Assembly: GCA_900770445.1 (NCBI GenBank)
Contig: CAAGKO010000045.1
Span: forward strand, 1 to 61,859
Direction: 5' to 3'
DNA: 61,859 nucleotides
DNA from: an uncultured Oribacterium sp.
Lineage (GTDB): Bacteria; Bacillota; Clostridia; Lachnospirales; Lachnospiraceae
Below, piece by piece: positions 41,638 through 50,800 of the stretch. The translations under genes were made by a program, and so were the position numbers. The notes beneath the pieces were generated by a model that saw nothing but the letters and a program-made list of their open reading frames with translations, had not been told where the DNA came from and ran no database searches. The first letter of the stretch is position 1. Every line of letters begins with the position of its first letter.

Positions 41638-41669
41638 AAAAAAACACCCGGTGGATCTCCCACCGGGTG
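41638..41669 (-). terminator. Terminator after the sugar ABC ATPase gene
   Basis: On the minus strand CACCCGGTGGGAGATCCACC plus GGGTG forms an 11-bp stem followed by seven T residues. Confidence 0.9.
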
Positions 41670-41683
41670 CACTTAGATCAATA

Positions 41684-42796
<1,113 letters not shown>

Positions 42797-42959
42797 AATC
42801 TTTTCTTCTCCTATAGGGCACAAACGTTTCGTGATCAGGTTCCCCACGCCTTTTCAACTGTACTCATCGTACTCTCGCGGAGATTTTTTCTCAACGGCAT
42901 TTGTTCCTAGAAAAGGCCGGTCGATTTTATACAAACTGTCGAGCGATTTTATAAAAAAG

Positions 42960-43610
42960 TCAATATACACAAAAGATCGAGGTCTTCGTGATTTTAATTC
43001 TTCCTTCTTTCAGCAATTTGCCCACAGCACGCTTGAAAGCGGCCTTCGACATACCGAAATCCCGCATAATTTCGTCAGGTTGAACAGTTTTATCGGTGTA
43101 AGGTACATGCCCGTCGAACTTTTCTGTCAGGATCGCGAGAACCTCATCGGCATTTCGCTCATAATGATAGGTCTTAATTTGATCATTCTGTATAATCGTC
43201 GCCTCTTCGTGCTTCTTTGTATACATCGTTGCGGCGAGACGCTGGCTGTGATCGACGTACAGATAGACCTCGACCTGGTCGCCGGCCTTGATCTCGTGAC
43301 GCATCTCATGGTATGGCAGAAGCACATCCCGCTCAAGTCCGATGTCCACGAACGCACCGATCTTCGTCACATCCTTTACGAGCACCTTCGCGATATCGCC
43401 GACCTGCATAAGCGGCTTCCGGGTCGTCGCGATCAGACGGTCATTCGAATCCTTGTACACGAACACGGAGAGCTCATCGCCGATCGTCTTCCCCGCCGGC
43501 ACCTGCTTCTTCGGAAGCAGTACCGATGCGCCCTCACTGTCTGCGAGATACACACCGAAGTCCTTCTCACGCGCGATCTTCAGTGTCTGGATCTTTCCTA
43601 ATTCAATCAT
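42960..43610 (-). CDS. cvfB: CvfB-like S1 RNA-binding protein
   Basis: This 216-residue protein has tandem S1-type OB folds (LKIAREKDFGVYLADSEGAS and VLVKDVTKIGAFVDIGLERD). A C-terminal winged helix follows (VQPDEIMRDFGMSKAAFKRA, VGKLLKEGRIKI). This is the CvfB layout but shorter than the common 280-300 residues; it seems to lack one S1 unit. CvfB homologues affect virulence gene expression in staphylococci; the role here is unknown. GAGG lies 6 nt before the ATG. The stop is close to the promoter region of the ABC ATPase gene. Confidence 0.83.
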   Translation of the reverse strand: MIELGKIQTLKIAREKDFGVYLADSEGASVLLPKKQVPAGKTIGDELSVFVYKDSNDRLIATTRKPLMQVGDIAKVLVKDVTKIGAFVDIGLERDVLLPYHEMRHEIKAGDQVEVYLYVDHSQRLAATMYTKKHEEATIIQNDQIKTYHYERNADEVLAILTEKFDGHVPYTDKTVQPDEIMRDFGMSKAAFKRAVGKLLKEGRIKITKTSIFCVY

Positions 43611-43686
43611 GGTTTTCCTCTTCTTTCTATTACTTCGAGGCTGCCCGCATGCCGCGGTACTGTCCTCTTTTTCATACTGTATTTCA

Positions 43687-43702
43687 GGCCGATGTCTCCA
43701 TC
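43687..43702 (+). repeat. GGCCAATGT-type dispersed motif, copy 4
   Basis: GGCCGATGTCTCCATC lies just after the thioesterase stop, followed by GTTCAGCTGCGG, like the neighbourhood of 30440. Confidence 0.4.
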
Positions 43703-43716
43703 GGCACTCCGCCCGT

Positions 43717-44448
43717 TCAGCTGCGGATAAACTCTACATTACAGTAGACCTCGCCGGCAGGGCTCTGGAGGCTGACGATCCGCCCGCCGTCCGGTGATGA
43801 TCCATATTTCGGAAGCATTGTATCTCCAAGCACGGCCGCCTTACGATACTCTGCGCGGATGCGACCGGCGTGAAAGCGCTCCTGCCCACCGGCGGCTTCG
43901 GTGAGCACCTCGTCGGCGATGGCGATGTACTGCGCGTTGTTGACGTGATGATTACTGTCGATGTGATGCGGCTGCACGAGGATCGGCGCGGCTTCCGTGA
44001 GTTCGTCCGGCTCCATGATCTTCCGCTCGCTGGCCGGGAGCTCGAGCACATCGCGCATCTCGCCGAACGGCGTCAGCATATCCTCGGTGATTTTCGCCGG
44101 ACGCATGCGCTCGGTGTCATAGCAGAACCAGAGGCTGTCGGCGCGCAGGATATAGGCGCCGGCTTCATCCTTGATCCAGAAGTTACGGTGCGCCAGCACG
44201 CCGCGGAAGGCATGCGGGCAGGTGCCGATCGTGAGGCGTTCACAGAGCTTCGGCATGCGCTCGATATAGATGTCCCAGTAGCTCAGCAGCCAGGCGCGCT
44301 TCATCTCCCGCAGATAATCGACCGTCAGGCCGACCTCCGTCGAGTGGAAGGTGCTGCAGTCCTGAAGGTAATTCACGACCGAAAGTATCGTCGCCTGCTC
44401 ATGCTCGTCCGTCTCGGAATAGCGGACCCGCTCGTTAAATTCGTACAT
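43717..44448 (-). CDS. Acyl-ACP thioesterase
   Basis: This 243-residue protein contains two hotdog folds, as in FatA/FatB-like bacterial thioesterases that release fatty acids from acyl carrier protein. The first has RVRYSETDEHEQATILSVVN and LSYWDIYIERMPKL. The second has the catalytic-type segment PHHIDSNHHVNNAQYI. It begins 2 nt after the stop of the CDF transporter gene, using AAGGAGAG within that gene, so translation is coupled. Confidence 0.88.
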   Translation of the reverse strand: MYEFNERVRYSETDEHEQATILSVVNYLQDCSTFHSTEVGLTVDYLREMKRAWLLSYWDIYIERMPKLCERLTIGTCPHAFRGVLAHRNFWIKDEAGAYILRADSLWFCYDTERMRPAKITEDMLTPFGEMRDVLELPASERKIMEPDELTEAAPILVQPHHIDSNHHVNNAQYIAIADEVLTEAAGGQERFHAGRIRAEYRKAAVLGDTMLPKYGSSPDGGRIVSLQSPAGEVYCNVEFIRS

Positions 44449-44450
44449 AC

Positions 44451-45728
44451 TTACTCTCCTTCTGTAGTGTTATTTTCCAGGTCTTCAGTGGCACGGGCAC
44501 GGGCTTCGGCGTCCTCCTCGGCGGAGTGCGTGTGCATGTATGGCTTATCGAGCTGGATGATGCAGCGCACATCCGGATTCTCAATCTGCATCCGGTTCTG
44601 GATGCCATGCAGGAGCTGGTTCTCTTCTTCCTTCGGAAGGTCCCATGGTGTGATGAGGTCGAACACCAGATAGATGAGCTTCTGTGTCTGGGCACCGTTG
44701 CTGCCTGCGACGAAGCTGTGCTTCATATGCTTCTCCTTCGTCCGCTGTGCGACCTCGGAGGCATGCCGGATACGGAAATCGTGGAAGCTGCTCTTCGGGG
44801 AGAGCTCGGCGAGGATGTTCGCCAGCATTGCCCTGTAAAACCGGGTCTCATCGTCGTTATGGATCGGGTCCATGTGGATCACCAGGTGGACGCCGAGCTG
44901 TGTCTCGCAGTCGTGCTCGATCCGGTCGACGAGGTCATGGGCACTTTCGATGTCGCTGCGACCGTCGACCTCGGCATGGATAGTGGCCATGTACTGGTTC
45001 GGGCCGTAGTTATGGACGATCAGGTCATGGCTTCCGAGGATGCCCGGATAGCGCTCGACGAAGTCGATGATGGTGTAAAAGAGCTCCGGATCGATGGAGT
45101 CACCGATCAGCGGTGCCAGGGTCTCCCGTGCGATGCCGACACCGTTCCAGATGACGATCATGGAGACGAGGAGGCCGACATAGGCATCGATGTTCCGGTC
45201 GAAGAAATGGAAAATCAGGAGGGACGCGAAGGTCGTCGCGGTCGTCAGGATATCCATGAAGGCATCCTGGCTCGACGCACGGTAGATGTTTGAGTCGATT
45301 TTTTCTGCAACGCGACGGTAGAACAGCGCGAGGCCGAGCTTCGCCTGCATGGAAACGAGCAGGATCACGGCGGCATAGATGCTGTAGTGCATCATCTCCG
45401 GATGCAGGATCTTCCGGAAGGAATCCTGCAGAGAGCTGAGGCCGACGTTCAGGACCAGGATCGAGACGATGAAGGCCGCGATGTACTCGATGCGCCCGTG
45501 CCCGAAGGGGTGGTCCTCATCGGCCTTTTTCCCGGCCATCTTCGAGCCGACGACCGAGATCACGGAGCTGCCGGCGTCCGACAGGTTGTTGAAGCCATCG
45601 GCCATGATCGACACGGAGTTGATGATGATGCCGATGGAAATTTTGAATACAAAAAGGAGCAGGTTGCATACGATTCCCGTCAGACCTGCTCTCTCAGATA
45701 TTTTCGTTCGTTCAGTATGTTCGTTCAT
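44451..45728 (-). CDS. Cation diffusion facilitator family transporter
   Basis: This 425-residue protein has six transmembrane helices over its first 200 residues. TM2 carries SIMADGFNNLSDAGSSV, TM5 carries SSQDAFMDILTT, and HPFGHGRIEY lies between. A cytoplasmic dimerisation domain follows (ATIHAEVDGRSDIESAHDLV), then a C-terminal extension of about 130 residues ending in an acidic tail. The TM2/TM5 Asp/Asn pattern leaves the metal open (Mn, Fe or Zn). The ATG at 45728 has GAGG 5 nt upstream. Upstream in-frame codons run back through the promoter at 45882-45910, so earlier starts are not credible. The acyl-ACP thioesterase gene follows. Confidence 0.88.
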   Translation of the reverse strand: MNEHTERTKISERAGLTGIVCNLLLFVFKISIGIIINSVSIMADGFNNLSDAGSSVISVVGSKMAGKKADEDHPFGHGRIEYIAAFIVSILVLNVGLSSLQDSFRKILHPEMMHYSIYAAVILLVSMQAKLGLALFYRRVAEKIDSNIYRASSQDAFMDILTTATTFASLLIFHFFDRNIDAYVGLLVSMIVIWNGVGIARETLAPLIGDSIDPELFYTIIDFVERYPGILGSHDLIVHNYGPNQYMATIHAEVDGRSDIESAHDLVDRIEHDCETQLGVHLVIHMDPIHNDDETRFYRAMLANILAELSPKSSFHDFRIRHASEVAQRTKEKHMKHSFVAGSNGAQTQKLIYLVFDLITPWDLPKEEENQLLHGIQNRMQIENPDVRCIIQLDKPYMHTHSAEEDAEARARATEDLENNTTEGE

Positions 45729-45859
45729 ATTCGCCTCTGTTAACTCATCCAACAGACTCATGTTACGGCTGATGTCACCGCCCTCACTCACCCGGCGATG
45801 TGCGATCGCACGACGCGGATCCATGCACTGCTGCCCTTCAGCAGGCTGCAGATACATAA

Positions 45860-45904
45860 AAACACCTGTGAGCGTTTTAGAATCATAAACGCTCGCAGGT
45901 GTTT
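45860..45904. terminator. Palindrome combining a terminator and promoter/operator
   Basis: Arms of 18 bp (AAACACCTGTGAGCGTTT and its complement, one mismatch) surround 9 bp. On the minus strand it is followed by TTTTT, so it can end the mscL transcript. Confidence 0.7.
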
Positions 45905-45910
45905 CGTCAA
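45882..45910 (-). promoter_or_regulatory. Promoter of the CDF-thioesterase operon
   Basis: On the minus strand TTGACG and TATGAT are separated by 17 bp. The spacer is exactly one arm of the 45860-45904 palindrome and the other arm is transcribed first, an arrangement suited to repressor binding. About 145 nt of leader follow before the start codon. Confidence 0.6.
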
Positions 45911-46012
45911 GTAAATTATCTGCGTCACGATCCATCTGGATGACCCGTATGGGTTCACTCGGTGGTCCGCCCGATTTATCTGTCGTCCCATCATCGGGCC
46001 GATGTGGCTGCT

Positions 46013-46444
46013 TTACTTATTGAGCTCTGCCGGATCGATCTGGAAGCCCTCCAGCTTTGAGGTACAATGCGGGCAGCGGGTCGCCTTCACGTCGATCTCG
46101 GACATGCAGTACGGGCAGATCTTCGTGGTCGGAGCGGCTGATGCCGGCTCCTCCTTCGGCTTCCGTAAGTGGTTGATCTCCTTCACGAAGAGGAACACCA
46201 CCAGCGCCATCACGAGGAAGGAAATCAGCTCGGTGAGGAAGGCACCGTACGCGAATACCGCGCCCTGCTCGACCGCCTCGCTGTAGACCTTCGTGGTCTG
46301 TCCGGCGAGCGGGATGAACATGTTGGTGAAATCCAGCTTTCCGGTGAAGATGGACAGGATCGGCATGAAGAGATTGTCGACGAAAGACTTCACGAGTGAG
46401 GTGAAGGCCGAGCCGATGATCATGCCGACCGCCAGGTCGATCAT
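46013..46444 (-). CDS. mscL: Large-conductance mechanosensitive channel with a zinc ribbon; N-terminus interrupted
   Basis: This MscL channel has TM1 (MIDLAVGMIIGSAFTSLVKS), the periplasmic loop and TM2 (FLTELISFLVMALVVFLFVK). A C-terminal zinc ribbon (CPYCMSEIDVKATRCPHC) replaces the usual short helix. The normal N-terminal amphipathic helix is encoded upstream from an ATG at 46492 (MKRFIQ-stop-FKEFAIKGN), but codon 7 is TAG (46472-46474). Translation could begin at the internal ATG at 46444, with AAGGG nearby, giving a channel without its first helix. It follows the secreted-protein stop by 3 nt at the original ATG. Confidence 0.8.
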   Translation of the reverse strand: MIDLAVGMIIGSAFTSLVKSFVDNLFMPILSIFTGKLDFTNMFIPLAGQTTKVYSEAVEQGAVFAYGAFLTELISFLVMALVVFLFVKEINHLRKPKEEPASAAPTTKICPYCMSEIDVKATRCPHCTSKLEGFQIDPAELNK

Positions 46445-46495
46445 GTTGCCCTTGATGGCAAACTCCTTAAACTACTGTATAAAACGCTTCATAAA

Positions 46496-47326
46496 TCAAT
46501 ATACCAGTACGCCATCTGCGCCGACATAGTGTGTGCCGGTGTAGTCTGAGAAGATCAGGTTCTTATCCATGAAGCCGTTTGCACCGATGTGGTAGAGCTT
46601 TCCGGAATCCACGATCCACTTGCTGAAGACCGGTGCGCCGTTTACGAGGTACACGTGGCCGATGCCCCAGTCAGTGATGACACCGTTCGTGAGGAAGTCA
46701 CCGCTGGTGCTGGTCGACTGCGTCGCCGGAGTGCTGGTGCCGGAAGAACCTGCGCTCGGAGCAGCTGGTGTCGTGGAAGTGCCCGGCATCGGGATGGAAG
46801 AACCCGGCGTCTGACCGTTACTTGTATTTACACCACTGCTGGTTGCGGAAGTGGAAGAAAGATTCTTCATCATATCGGAATCGATCTCGAGGAAATCTGC
46901 CTCGGACTCTGCAGGAGCATCACTCGTGGATTTTCCATCTTCGTCTTTACTTTTAGATTTGGCTTTGATCTTAAAGGTGTAGTCACCGGTCTTGCCATAC
47001 TTTTTAATCTGCTGTGTGAGCTCTATAGAACCCTTGGTGGTTGTGGTGCTTACGGAAATACCGGTGCTCTTGTCGTCGCGACGTACCGTGATGGTTGCGC
47101 CACAGCTGTCATCGGAAGCATCCCAGGTCGCATAGATGTGAATCTTACCGTTGGCATCCTCCTGTACATCCCATTCTGCACCGCTGATATCATAGTCCTT
47201 GGTGTAGTCCTTATCATCATCCTTTTTAGACGCATAAGCTGTGATCTGACCGAGTACTGCACCGGCCGGTGTCGAGGTCGCCACAACAGCGGCCATCATG
47301 ATTGCGCTTAACTTACGTAACTTCAT
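46496..47326 (-). CDS. Secreted protein with a cell-wall-binding-like repeat end
   Basis: This 276-residue exported protein has a signal peptide (MKLRKLSAIMMAAVVATSTP to about residue 32) and a beta-rich domain (DISGAEWDVQEDANGKIHIY, GATITVRRDDKSTGISVS). A Ser/Thr/Pro linker at about 155-205 follows. The C-terminus resembles choline/glucan-binding repeats (VYLVNGAPVFSKWIVDSGKL, YHIGANGFMDKNLIF). It probably attaches to the cell wall; its substrate is unknown. GGAGG lies 7 nt before the ATG. mscL begins right after its stop. Confidence 0.72.
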   Translation of the reverse strand: MKLRKLSAIMMAAVVATSTPAGAVLGQITAYASKKDDDKDYTKDYDISGAEWDVQEDANGKIHIYATWDASDDSCGATITVRRDDKSTGISVSTTTTKGSIELTQQIKKYGKTGDYTFKIKAKSKSKDEDGKSTSDAPAESEADFLEIDSDMMKNLSSTSATSSGVNTSNGQTPGSSIPMPGTSTTPAAPSAGSSGTSTPATQSTSTSGDFLTNGVITDWGIGHVYLVNGAPVFSKWIVDSGKLYHIGANGFMDKNLIFSDYTGTHYVGADGVLVY

Positions 47327-47543
47327 ACTTTTTCCTCCATGGTGTCCATGTATTTTTGCGGGCTTGTCCCACTTTTTCGCATATTCTTATGTTAGCTTTT
47401 CAGAGGGCAGATGGCAAGGAACATATTCTGTTCTTTTCCTTACAAAAAAGGATTTTTGTACCAGTTTTGCCATGCTGTACGTTCGAAGACTCGATCGGTG
47501 CGCTTCGATCCGACGGACCGGAGCTGGTAGGTATTTCAGATAC

Positions 47544-47582
47544 AAAAAAATCCCAGGACCTTGATAACCAAAGTTCTGGGAT
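47544..47582 (-). terminator. Terminator of tRNA-Gln
   Basis: On the minus strand ATCCCAGAACTTTGGTTATC pairs with the following AAGGTCCTGGGAT, then TTTTTTTG. Confidence 0.85.
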
Positions 47583-47589
47583 CTTTCGC

Positions 47590-47660
47590 AGCGCTACCAG
47601 GATTCGAACCTGGGAATGACGGAATCAGAATCCGTTGCCTTACCACTTGGCGACAGCGCT
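47590..47660 (-). tRNA. tRNA-Gln (CTG)
   Basis: The 71-nt cloverleaf has acceptor AGCGCTG/TAGCGCT, anticodon stem ACGGA/TCCGT with loop TTCTGAT (anticodon CTG), and T-loop TTCGAAT in a CCAGG/CCTGG stem. Confidence 0.95.
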
Positions 47661-47699
47661 ATGTTGTTTTGCTTTTGTATCGCTTCAAGCGACTCGTAT

Positions 47700-47728
47700 A
47701 TAGTACATAACTTTAAAACTTTTGTCAA
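47700..47728 (-). promoter_or_regulatory. Promoter of tRNA-Gln
   Basis: On the minus strand TTGACA and TACTAT are separated by 17 bp, about 40 nt before the tRNA. Confidence 0.8.
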
Positions 47729-47737
47729 CAACAAATT

Positions 47738-47782
47738 TAAAAAAATTTTAGAGGGGCTTACAGCTGTTTCTGCAAGCCCCTC
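47738..47782 (-). terminator. Terminator of the adhesin gene
   Basis: On the minus strand GAGGGGCTTGCAG pairs with CTGTAAGCCCCTC, followed by TAAAATTTTTTT, about 90 nt after the adhesin stop. Confidence 0.85.
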
Positions 47783-47873
47783 CTGTGCTTCCTTTGCGGC
47801 AGTCGAGGATTCATATTCATCGGCTGCCGTGAAGCGTTTTATCATGTGGATGATGATTTCTGTGGAGGCTTTA

Positions 47874-50800
47874 TCACGTACGGTTTCTTCTGTGCTTCCG
47901 GATATAAATGACATATCCTGCCAGCAGGCCAAGTGCCGCCAGCATCAGTACAAACCATACCAGCATCAGACTCATGTCACCGGTTCCTGCATTTCTGCTT
48001 GCGCCGAGCACACGACCACCATTCTGAACAGGTGCCGGTCCTCTGCTTGCGCCGAGTACTCTTCCTTCATCCGGTGTCGGTGTGCTTATGGTCGTATCAT
48101 CCGGACCACCGGTCGGCCCCGGTTCGTTACCCGGCTTCGGACCAGGACCGACATGGCTTCCGCCACCGCTGCTTCCGGACGGCTTTTTATACATGTTCGT
48201 AAACTGCGTGGTTTCTGCCTCTGCGCCATCCTTCGTAATCGTACGAACGACGTCCAGATGATCATCGTTCTGTGTCACCTTATACGTAACGATATAAACA
48301 GAAGTATCATAAGTGTAACGCTCTACCCTGGTATCCACTTCGGACATCTGATAGATGTAGGTACCCGGCATGCTGAATTCGATATTGCCGAACTCATACT
48401 CTCCGGCACCCTGGACGGTGACGGTCTTTACCTGTCCATCAGCGCCCTCCGGCATCGGAAGTTCGGCACCCGGAATTTCTTTTCCGTCGGCCGTTAACTG
48501 GCGAAGCGCTTTCAGCGTAAACTGGAACGTAGCGTTTTCGGACGGAGTATCGCCTTCGATGACCTTCTTGATTGGAGGATCGGAAACGACCGGCGTACAA
48601 ATCGTATTTGTAACGGTATAGTGACTATGGTCACTGTTCGCTGCAATCGAGGATGTATATCCGGTGACCGCATCCTCGCTTACATCGTAGCAGTAGCGGT
48701 GCCCCTTCTTATCTTCCACAGGGAGATGATCGAAGGACGTCGTCCAGCTTCCATCGGATGCAGGTGAAATCTCGGAAGCCGTCGCCCAGATCTCGTCGGA
48801 TGCAGGTGAAAGCTCCGAAGCGCTTGCTTCTTTTTCTCGCTGTGTGAGTCGCAGTGTGATGCTGTCCGGACGTGTTTTCTTCTTGTTGTCATCATCTACC
48901 CAGTTCTTCGTAGCGGTGATATCACGCGTCTTCAACGTGTTTGTAATCGTGAGAAGCGTATTCTGTGTATCGTCAATCTTCTTGTCGTACGCATGCACAT
49001 CATCTTCGGTTACGGTGTATCTGTAAGCCTTGCCATCTGCGTCTTCGAGCGGAAGATCGGTGAATACATGTGTCCAGTCGTCTTCGTCTGAAAGATCGAT
49101 CTTGCTACCGTTGAACGGTTTACCATTCTTCAGCAGTGTGATATGCACTGTCTCCGGACGGAGCTTCCACTGATCATCGAAGTCCTTCCAGCTCACCTGT
49201 ACGGTAACGTCTGTGGTGATCAGCGTGTTGATGATGCTCATGCCGTTGCAGTTGGTGTTGTAGCCATTTACCGGATCTTCTGTGACAGTATAAACGTAAT
49301 CCCGGCCATTCGCATCGCACTTCGGAACATTTGTGAAGGTATGCGTCCAGGTGCCATCTGCATCGACGCTGATGGTGGCATCTTCATCAATAGGAGCACC
49401 ATTCTGAAGAAGATGAATGTTGATGCTCTCCGGTCGAGTCTCGAACTTGTTGTTCTGATCCTTCCAGGTTTTTACAGCTGTTACATCCACTGTTTTCAGG
49501 GTGTTCGTGATGCTCGCCTTCGTTCCGGTTTCGGATGTGCTTACTACCGGTGTTCCCTGCGCGAAGCGCTGATCGTTCAGGACTTCCTTTACGCTATACT
49601 GAATCTTCGAACTATCCAGATTTTTATCCGGAAGTGTATCCCACGTCGCGCTCCATTGATTACCTGCGCTTAGTGTCTGCTCTGCATTTGCTACCTCCGC
49701 GCCGTCCTTATAAAGCTTTACGGTAAGCTTCTCTGGGATAGACTGTTTCAGATACTTCTCCGGTCCGGCCCAAGTCTTCGTAACCTCATAGGAGGTGTGG
49801 GAATAGACATTGTCGAAGGAAACACTCGCGTTATCGTTCGCTGGTACGGTAATCGTGCCGCTTGCGGCAGTACGGCTGCCTGCTGCATTTGCGGTATGCG
49901 CAGAGGTGGTTACCGAATAGCCAGATGCATCATAGCCCGTTTCGGTAAATGTAATATTCGTCTGGTATGGAACGGAGATCGTCCATGTATACGGACTGGC
50001 TGCACTACCGTCACCGGAAGCGTTGGCTGTTGTAAACTCCGTGGTGGCATCATAAGTGTTTTTGATAGCAAAGTTGCTCGGAAGTGCATCGATACCACGG
50101 AAGGTCTTCGTAACCGTTACCAGATATGTATTAATCGTCCAGTTTGCCTGAAGCACCGTATCTGTGTCGGCCATGGTGAAAGTATTATTTGCGGCAGGTG
50201 TAAGTGCGCTCATTCCAGAATTCGGGCGGTCATCTCCCGCTACAGTCCACCCATTAAACGTATACCCCTCACGAACCGGATTAGGGATCGAACGTTGTTC
50301 TCCGTTATAGAGAGGAATGACGGTATCCGTTAGATTACCATTCCAAGTCCCACCTTCCGGTTTTACGGTTAAAGTATGGGCAGTAGAGATGTGATACGTT
50401 GTATTACTGCGAATGATTTTATGGTCGTTATTATCACGATCATCGTAGATTACATTTCCAGCCTTCACGATTTCTGCGGTATTCTCATAAAGGGTAGACT
50501 TATGAATACCGCCCTTCCGTATAACCGGAATGCTGATCTCTATCTCGCCTCTCGTAAACTGCGGAAGGGTGAAGGTAAGATCCTGACCGGAAACCTCAGA
50601 CTTGATGCTGGTATCGGTAATCGGCTTCGCAGGATTAAGTCCGAGGACATCCGAACAAACCGTTATGGACTTCATACGATCGGTACTATCTGTGCCGACG
50701 AGCGTGAGTCCTTTCGGAAGTGTATCGTGAACCACTACATTCGATATGCCAGGATAGGATGCATCCGCCGTGTTCTCAATCGTCAGTGTATAGGTCAGTG

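Noticed and set aside
47594..47932. 112-codon minus-strand frame across the tRNA-Gln and adhesin end
   Set aside because: It crosses the adhesin terminator and the tRNA gene and overlaps adhesin coding sequence in another frame; no family recognised.
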